NCBI GenBank assembly: GCA_002331025.1
Contig: DCYG01000003.1
Location: 1-18,310 of the forward strand
Direction: 5' to 3'
Origin: Firmicutes bacterium UBA2116
GTDB taxonomy: Bacteria > Bacillota > Clostridia > Tissierellales > Sedimentibacteraceae
DNA length: 18,310 nucleotides
Position 1 is the first letter of the stretch. Each line of letters begins with the position of its first letter. This document shows positions 13,241 through 18,310 of the stretch, in pieces. The position numbers and the translations under genes were made by a program. The notes beneath the pieces were generated by a model, which saw nothing but the letters and a program-made list of their open reading frames with translations, was not told where the DNA came from and did not search any database.

Positions 13241-15099
13241 TGCATCCTCCATTTATTGTTTATAATATCTTCCGCTATGCTTTTTTCATCTAGTCCATTG
13301 GCCTTAAGCAGTTCTTCTACGCTTCCATGCTTTATAAATTCATCGGGAAGTGTTTTTAACAGAACATCCGCATCATCAGGAATAATTGTTTTTATTAAGG
13401 AAGCAACACCATATGAAGAACCTTCATCTATAATAACAGCCTTCTTGGTTTTGCTGACTGATGCATTAAGCAAATCAAAATCCAGTGGTTTAATGAAACG
13501 AAGATTAACTACTTCTGCATCAATATTTTGTTTTTCTAATATTTCGCTTACCTTAACCGCTGTTTCCACCATTCTGCCTGAACAGACAATTGTTATGTCA
13601 CTGCCTTCCTTAACGACTACGCCCTTGCCTTTTTCAATCGGTGAATTGCTGTTGTTGATGATTGATGATGAATTGCCTCTCGGATACCTTACTACGACAG
13701 GACCATCATATTCATTTATTGCATACGCAAGCATATTTTCAAATTCGACATAATCAGAAGGAGCCATTACGGTCATGTTTGGTATCTGACTTAAAAACCC
13801 CTCATCAAAAACACCATGATGAGTTTCGCCGTCATCTCCAACAAGTCCTGCCCTGTCAACAGCAAACACAACATGAAGATTTTGAAGCGCTACATCATGT
13901 ATTATCTGATCGTATGCTCTCTGTAAGAAGGATGAATAAACTGCTACCACCGGAACCATCTCATTCGATGCAAGCCCGGCGGCCATGGTAACAGCATGCT
14001 GTTCCGCAATACCTGCATCAAAGATTCTGTCCGGGTATATTTTTGCAAATTCCTTTAACCCAGTACCATCTGTCATCGCTGCTGTTATGGCCACCACATT
14101 TTTATTTCCTTCAGCTATTTCACATAGCTTCCTGCCAAACACTTTCGAGTACGTAGGCACTTCCGATTTTTTCAAGTTTTCTCCCGTTATAACATCAAAA
14201 GGAGATACTCCGTGATATTCGTCAGGTCTTGTTTCGGCATATTTGTAACCCTTGCCCTTCTTGGTCATTACATGCATTATAAGTGGTCCGTCTATGTTTT
14301 TTGCCGCTTTAAATGATTCTAACAGTTCCTCGGTATTATGCCCATCAATCGGTCCCATGTAAGTAAGACCTAATTCTTCGAACAGCATTCCCGGAATGAA
14401 CATTTTTTTGATTCCATCCTTGGTTCTTTTTAAAAAGGATTTAATTGTTTTTCCCACTACAGGCATATCATTTAAAAGCTTTTCAATATCCTTTTTAGTA
14501 GACAAGTATCTTGAGCTGGTTCTTATAACGCTGAGATAATGTGACATACCTCCAACGTTCGGAGATATGGACATTTCATTGTCATTAAGTACGATTATAA
14601 GTTTGGTATTGCTTCTGCCTAAATCATTCAGTGCCTCAAATGCCATGCCGCCCGTAAGAGCACCGTCACCTATTACGGCAACAACCTCATATTTTTCTTT
14701 TTTTAAATCCCGTGCTCTTGCAATTCCCATTGCAGCAGAAATAGAAGTACTGCTGTGCCCTGTGTCAAAAACATCATAGCAGCTTTCACTGCGTTTGGGA
14801 AAACCGCTCAAACCGTTATATTGCCTCAATGTTGGCATTTTTTCTTTTCTTCCCGTAATTATTTTATGAATATAGGACTGATGACCTACGTCCCATATAA
14901 TTTTATCACTAGGTGTATTAAATGAATAATGCAGAGCAACTGTCAGCTCCACCACCCCTAAATTAGAAGCTAAATGTCCTCCTGTCTTTGAAACAGATTC
15001 TATTATGTATTGTCTTAATTCGTTGTTTAATATATTTAATTCTTCATTGTTTAATTTCCTTAAATCCTCGGGAAAATTAATACTATCCAATAATTTCAT
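13237..15099 (-). CDS. dxs: 1-deoxy-D-xylulose-5-phosphate synthase
   Basis: Condenses pyruvate and glyceraldehyde 3-phosphate, using thiamine diphosphate, in the first step of the non-mevalonate isoprenoid pathway; the product also feeds thiamine and pyridoxal synthesis in many bacteria. At 620 residues it has normal length. Motifs: VGHQSYIHKI (71-80), TGHSSTSIS (113-121), the thiamine-binding GDGALTGG (144-151) with LNDNEMSIS (171-179), YMGPIDGHN (247-255), and the catalytic glutamate region GIAEQHAVTMAAG (363-375). The start at 15099 follows AGAGG. A consensus promoter lies at 15150-15178. The stop overlaps the start of the hydrolase gene by four bases. It is divergent from ppdK, which also uses pyruvate, but no shared regulation is proven. 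Confidence 0.97.
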   Translation of the reverse strand: MKLLDSINFPEDLRKLNNEELNILNNELRQYIIESVSKTGGHLASNLGVVELTVALHYSFNTPSDKIIWDVGHQSYIHKIITGRKEKMPTLRQYNGLSGFPKRSESCYDVFDTGHSSTSISAAMGIARARDLKKEKYEVVAVIGDGALTGGMAFEALNDLGRSNTKLIIVLNDNEMSISPNVGGMSHYLSVIRTSSRYLSTKKDIEKLLNDMPVVGKTIKSFLKRTKDGIKKMFIPGMLFEELGLTYMGPIDGHNTEELLESFKAAKNIDGPLIMHVMTKKGKGYKYAETRPDEYHGVSPFDVITGENLKKSEVPTYSKVFGRKLCEIAEGNKNVVAITAAMTDGTGLKEFAKIYPDRIFDAGIAEQHAVTMAAGLASNEMVPVVAVYSSFLQRAYDQIIHDVALQNLHVVFAVDRAGLVGDDGETHHGVFDEGFLSQIPNMTVMAPSDYVEFENMLAYAINEYDGPVVVRYPRGNSSSIINNSNSPIEKGKGVVVKEGSDITIVCSGRMVETAVKVSEILEKQNIDAEVVNLRFIKPLDFDLLNASVSKTKKAVIIDEGSSYGVASLIKTIIPDDADVLLKTLPDEFIKHGSVEELLKANGLDEKSIAEDIINNKWRMQ

Positions 15100-15149
15100 T
15101 ATTTCCTCTCAATATTAAATTGTTTTATTTAATAGCATACGCACTCATA

Positions 15150-15178
15150 ATTATATATTGCTTACATAAATATGTCAA
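15150..15178 (-). promoter_or_regulatory. Consensus sigma-A promoter of dxs
   Basis: On the minus strand, TTGACA (15178-15173), a 17-base spacer and TATAAT (15155-15150) are a perfect match to consensus, about 51-79 bases upstream of the dxs start codon. Confidence 0.85.
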
Positions 15179-15312
15179 AACGAATTATTCATATTAATTT
15201 TTATGCCCTTATAAAAAATATACTGTACATTTTCGATTTAATATTGTATCATATTTAGTATATTTATATCAAATAGTGTAACACAATAAAAATGAATAAG
15301 TTGTCAACCCTT

Positions 15313-15353
15313 GTTGTTTTAAATAATTAATAATAGGGTAAACTTAAAACAAC
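15313..15353 (+). promoter_or_regulatory. Dyad 1 upstream of ppdK (possible operator or leader stem)
   Basis: GTTGTTTTAA (15313-15322) and TTAAAACAAC (15344-15353) are perfect 10-base inverted repeats separated by 21 bases. CTTGTT and AACAAG extend the symmetry with a three-base offset. The rightward ppdK promoter should lie in or near this stretch, but I cannot place it well: the best pair is TTGTCA (15301-15306) with TAATTA (15324-15329), and that -10 is poor. Confidence 0.5.
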
Positions 15354-15362
15354 ATAACAAGA

Positions 15363-15406
15363 ATAAGCAGATGACCCAAATCTTTGATTTGGTGTCAGTC
15401 GCTTAT
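15363..15406 (+). promoter_or_regulatory. Dyad 2: long hairpin just upstream of ppdK
   Basis: ATAAGC (15363-15368) pairs with GCTTAT (15401-15406); after a 3x3 internal loop TGAC (15372-15375) pairs with GTCA (15394-15397); after a single-base bulge CCAAATC (15376-15382) pairs with GATTTGG (15386-15392) around a TTT loop. That gives 17 pairs in 44 bases. No T-run follows, so it is not a classic terminator. It ends 23 bases before the ppdK ribosome binding site (TTGGAGG). Confidence 0.65.
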
Positions 15407-15440
15407 ACTGTAAGTGAAATAAAATATTTGGAGGATGATT

Positions 15441-18104
15441 ATGAGCAAAAAGTGGGTTTATTTGTTTAAAGAAGGTAATGCTTCTCAAAAATATCTGTTG
15501 GGCGGAAAAGGTGCTAACCTTTGTGAAATGACTAATATAGGCCTTCCTGTACCTCCGGGATTAACAGTTACGACAGAAGCATGTACTGAATTTTATGAGC
15601 AAGGAAAAAAATTAACAGGTGAAATAATTAATCAAATTAAAGCTAATTTATCAATTCTTGAAGAACAAACAGAAAAAAAATTTGGTGATGTAAACAATCC
15701 TTTATTAGTATCGGTTCGTTCCGGAGCTGCATTTTCAATGCCCGGTATGATGGACACAATATTAAACCTTGGACTGAATGATAACACAGTTGAAGGAATG
15801 GCAAATAAAACCGGAAATAAAAGATTTGCATACGACAGTTATAGAAGATTCATCCAAATGTTTGGTGACGTGGTTTTAGAGATTCCAAAGGTAAAATTCG
15901 ATAATGCTCTTGAAAATGCAAAAGAAGAAAAGGGATATAAATTCGATACAGAGCTTACGGCAGACGACTTAAAAATTCTGGTTGATGAATTCAAAGAAAT
16001 ATATAAGAAAGAAACAAAGACAGAATTCCCGCAAGAACCGGAAAACCAGCTGTTGATGGCAGTTGAAGCAGTATTCAGATCATGGAATAACCAAAGAGCA
16101 ATTACATACAGAAATTTATATGACATACCTCACAACTTGGGAACAGCAGTAAACGTACAATCAATGGTTTTTGGCAACATGGGAGATACATCCGGTACAG
16201 GTGTTGCATTTACGAGAAATCCATCAACCGGAGAAAAGAAAGTATTTGGCGAGTTCCTGATTAATGCTCAAGGCGAAGATGTTGTTGCAGGTATAAGAAC
16301 TCCGTTGTCAATAGATAAACTAAATGAAGTAATGCCTGAAATATATAAGCAATTCATAGAAGCTGCACATACTCTTGAACAACACTACAAGGATATGCAG
16401 GATATAGAATTTACAATAGAAGAAGGTAAACTGTACTTCCTTCAGACACGTAACGGAAAAAGAACGGCAGATGCAGCATTAAGGGCTGCCGTAGAAATGG
16501 TTGAAGAAGGTCTTATAACTAAAAAAGAAGCCGTTATGAGAGTTGATCCAAGATCATTAGATCAATTACTGCATCCTAAATTTGATCAGGCAGATCTTGA
16601 AAAATCAGTACCTATAGCAAAAGGACTTCCTGCATCACCGGGAGCAGCCACAGGAAAAATTTACTTTACTGCAGATGAAGCTGTTGCGGCAGTTCAAAGA
16701 GGCGAGGATGCAATCTTGGTCAGAAAGGAAACCTCACCGGAAGATATCGAAGGTATGAATATGGCTAAGGGTATCCTTACTTCAAGAGGAGGTATGACAT
16801 CACATGCAGCTGTTGTGGCAAGAGGAATGGGTAAGTGCTGTGTTGCAGGATGTGAGTCAATCAACGTTAATGAAGCAAGTAAGATAATGACCGTAAAGGG
16901 TGAAACATATACAGAAGGCGACTATATTTCACTTGACGGAAGCACAGGAAGCGTATATAAAGGAAAAATAAAAACAGTTGAAGCAAATATATCAGGAAAC
17001 TTCAGTAAATTAATGGAATGGGCAGATGGTTTCAGACAGCTTGGTATAAGAACTAATGCAGACACTCCTAAGGATTCTGAGGTTGCGGTAAAATTTGGTT
17101 CTGAAGGTATTGGTCTTTGCAGAACTGAGCATATGTTCTTTGAAGAAAGCCGTATTTTCTCTGTACGTAAAATGATAATTTCTGATAATGTAGAGCAAAG
17201 AGAAAAAGCTTTAGCTGAAATATTGCCAATGCAGAAAAACGACTTCAAAGGAATTTTCAAGGTGATGGGAATTCGTCCTGTTACAATAAGATTGCTGGAT
17301 CCTCCGTTGCATGAATTTATTCCTACAAATGAAGAAGATATAGCTGACCTCGCTAAAGATATGAATGTATCATTAACGAAATTAAAAGATACAATCAACG
17401 GATTACATGAATTTAATCCAATGCTTGGACACAGAGGATGCCGTCTCGCAATATCATATCCTGAAATAGCAAGAATGCAGACAAGGGCAATAATTGAAGC
17501 TGCAATTGAAGTTTCAAGAGAAGAAAACATTAATATAGTGCCGGAAATAATGGTTCCTCTTGTTGGTAAAAAAGAAGAATTAAGTATATTAAGAAAGCTT
17601 ATCATCGAGGTTGCCGAGGAAACCAAAAAAGGATTAAATTCCGATCTTCAGTACCTTGTTGGAACAATGATAGAAATACCAAGAGCATGTATAACTGCAG
17701 ATGAAGTTGCAGAATATGCAGACTTCTTCTCATTCGGTACCAATGACTTAACACAAATGACATTTGGTTATTCAAGAGACGATGCAGGCAAATTCCTGGA
17801 GGATTACAAGGATGCAGGCATACTTGAACAAGATCCGTTCCAATCAATAGATCAGGTAGGTGTAGGTAAATTAGTGGAAACAGCAGTTAAGCTTGGAAGA
17901 GGTGCAAAGGAGCATCTTCACCTTGGAGTTTGCGGAGAGCACGGCGGAGACCCTGCTTCCATAGAATTCTTCCACAAAACAGGACTTGACTATGTATCAT
18001 GCTCACCGTTCAGAGTACCGGTAGCAAGATTATCAGCAGCACAGGCAGCAATTATCAACAAGACCCAATCGAAAGACGGTTCAAATGATACTGGTCAGAA
18101 GTAA
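15441..18104 (+). CDS. ppdK: Pyruvate, phosphate dikinase
   Basis: Interconverts pyruvate + ATP + phosphate with PEP + AMP + pyrophosphate in the cytoplasm; in anaerobes it serves either glycolysis with pyrophosphate or PEP formation. The 887 residues hold an N-terminal ATP-grasp region opening with WVYLFKEGNASQKYLLGGKG, the swivelling phosphohistidine domain with GGMTSHAAVVARG, where the histidine is residue 455, and a C-terminal PEP/pyruvate barrel with LGVCGEHGGDP, where the cysteine is residue 831. These numbers equal His455 and Cys831 of the Clostridium symbiosum enzyme, which supports the start at 15441 (GGAGG six bases upstream) over the ATG at 15435. A polar tail, NKTQSKDGSNDTGQK, extends about a dozen residues beyond the usual end. 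Single-gene unit with its own terminator. Confidence 0.97.
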   Translation: MSKKWVYLFKEGNASQKYLLGGKGANLCEMTNIGLPVPPGLTVTTEACTEFYEQGKKLTGEIINQIKANLSILEEQTEKKFGDVNNPLLVSVRSGAAFSMPGMMDTILNLGLNDNTVEGMANKTGNKRFAYDSYRRFIQMFGDVVLEIPKVKFDNALENAKEEKGYKFDTELTADDLKILVDEFKEIYKKETKTEFPQEPENQLLMAVEAVFRSWNNQRAITYRNLYDIPHNLGTAVNVQSMVFGNMGDTSGTGVAFTRNPSTGEKKVFGEFLINAQGEDVVAGIRTPLSIDKLNEVMPEIYKQFIEAAHTLEQHYKDMQDIEFTIEEGKLYFLQTRNGKRTADAALRAAVEMVEEGLITKKEAVMRVDPRSLDQLLHPKFDQADLEKSVPIAKGLPASPGAATGKIYFTADEAVAAVQRGEDAILVRKETSPEDIEGMNMAKGILTSRGGMTSHAAVVARGMGKCCVAGCESINVNEASKIMTVKGETYTEGDYISLDGSTGSVYKGKIKTVEANISGNFSKLMEWADGFRQLGIRTNADTPKDSEVAVKFGSEGIGLCRTEHMFFEESRIFSVRKMIISDNVEQREKALAEILPMQKNDFKGIFKVMGIRPVTIRLLDPPLHEFIPTNEEDIADLAKDMNVSLTKLKDTINGLHEFNPMLGHRGCRLAISYPEIARMQTRAIIEAAIEVSREENINIVPEIMVPLVGKKEELSILRKLIIEVAEETKKGLNSDLQYLVGTMIEIPRACITADEVAEYADFFSFGTNDLTQMTFGYSRDDAGKFLEDYKDAGILEQDPFQSIDQVGVGKLVETAVKLGRGAKEHLHLGVCGEHGGDPASIEFFHKTGLDYVSCSPFRVPVARLSAAQAAIINKTQSKDGSNDTGQK

Positions 18105-18154
18105 AAAGGCCTTATATACCAAGAGGTTGAAAGATTTATGATAAAATAAAGCAA

Positions 18155-18199
18155 GGGTATTATCTCTTAGTGATTTAAGATATAATACCCTGTTTTTTT
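18155..18199 (+). terminator. Intrinsic terminator of ppdK
   Basis: The 15-base arms 18155-18169 and 18176-18190 (GGGTATTAT...ATAATACCC) pair with one C-T mismatch around the loop GTGATT, followed by a T-run (18193-18199). It lies about 50 bases past the ppdK stop codon. Confidence 0.92.
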
Positions 18200-18252
18200 G
18201 CTTTTTAATTTATATAAACATAGGTTTTATAAAGCTATTATGGAGCACTTTT

Positions 18253-18310
18253 ATGGAACACAAATTTGAAAAATTAAAGTTGACGAAGAATATTTATTAT
18301 GATAATATTT
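18253..18310 (+). CDS. Start of an unidentified gene, 3' end outside window
   Basis: An ATG at 18253 with GGAG seven bases upstream opens a frame that stays open to the window edge: MEHKFEKLKLTKNIYYDNI. Nineteen residues are too few to name it. It lies past the ppdK terminator, so it likely belongs to a separate rightward unit. Confidence 0.5.
   Translation, partial: MEHKFEKLKLTKNIYYDNI

Noticed and set aside
13241..13252. Upstream ATG of the C26 hydrolase (MEDAMK...)
   Set aside because: That ATG lacks a ribosome binding site; GGAGG is inside the added codons and is correctly spaced for the ATG at 13240.
13181..13753. 190-codon open frame on the plus strand across the end of dxs
   Set aside because: Antisense to well-conserved Dxs sequence; its serine-rich composition is typical of a reverse-frame shadow.
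15280..15300. GTGTAACAC dyad in the dxs-ppdK gap as a Rex or other regulator site
   Set aside because: The arms are four bases and do not fit the Rex consensus TTGTTAA-N4-TTAACAA; too short to support.
16922..17626. 234-codon open frame on the minus strand inside ppdK
   Set aside because: It is antisense to the conserved PPDK C-terminal half, with serine/isoleucine-rich low-complexity composition and no ribosome binding site; a shadow of ppdK codon bias.

Overview
The window is chromosomal DNA from a low-GC, AT-rich Gram-positive bacterium, most likely an anaerobic member of the Clostridia or a related Firmicute class. The evidence is A/T-rich codon use, strong purine-rich ribosome binding sites, near-consensus sigma-A promoters with 17-base spacers, a non-mevalonate Dxs, a clostridial-type pyruvate phosphate dikinase, and the zapA / U32 / mutS2 gene order that I associate with Clostridia. 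I see no insertion sequence, prophage, CRISPR array, tRNA or rRNA.

Layout. Positions 1-4504 are read leftward: an unrecognised gene cut by the window edge, a membrane-anchored lytic transglycosylase, argS, and a GNAT acetyltransferase, each of the last three with a promoter I can place. Positions 4505-4886 hold divergent promoters and a structured leader for a rightward ABC-F ribosomal protection gene of the Lsa/CplR type. This gene converges on mutS2 at a shared bidirectional terminator (6471-6502). From 15099 leftward run dxs and a class I glutamine-amidotransferase-like hydrolase (ATGA overlap), then a ZapA-like coiled-coil gene with its own promoter, a U32 family protein, and mutS2. ppdK lies to the right of dxs and divergent from it, with an intergenic region rich in dyad symmetry, a strong terminator, and the first codons of another gene at the right edge.

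Functions. Most genes are housekeeping: arginine charging, isoprenoid precursors, the pyruvate/PEP balance, cell division, cell wall turnover and ribosome-associated maintenance. Three neighbours (ABC-F, MutS2, U32) plausibly act on ribosomes, but they are not one operon.

Most worth following up: (1) the ZapA-like protein carries a long tail built from about four copies of an exact 63-residue (nine-heptad) coiled-coil repeat; (2) a short motif, a TGCC/GGCA hairpin followed by GGTTTCA, occurs in the predicted 5' leaders of both the lytic transglycosylase and the zapA-like gene, with variable loop length, which suggests an RNA element; (3) two nested or successive dyads precede ppdK; (4) the ABC-F leader has a three-codon uORF and a terminator-like hairpin. 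None of these has been checked against databases.
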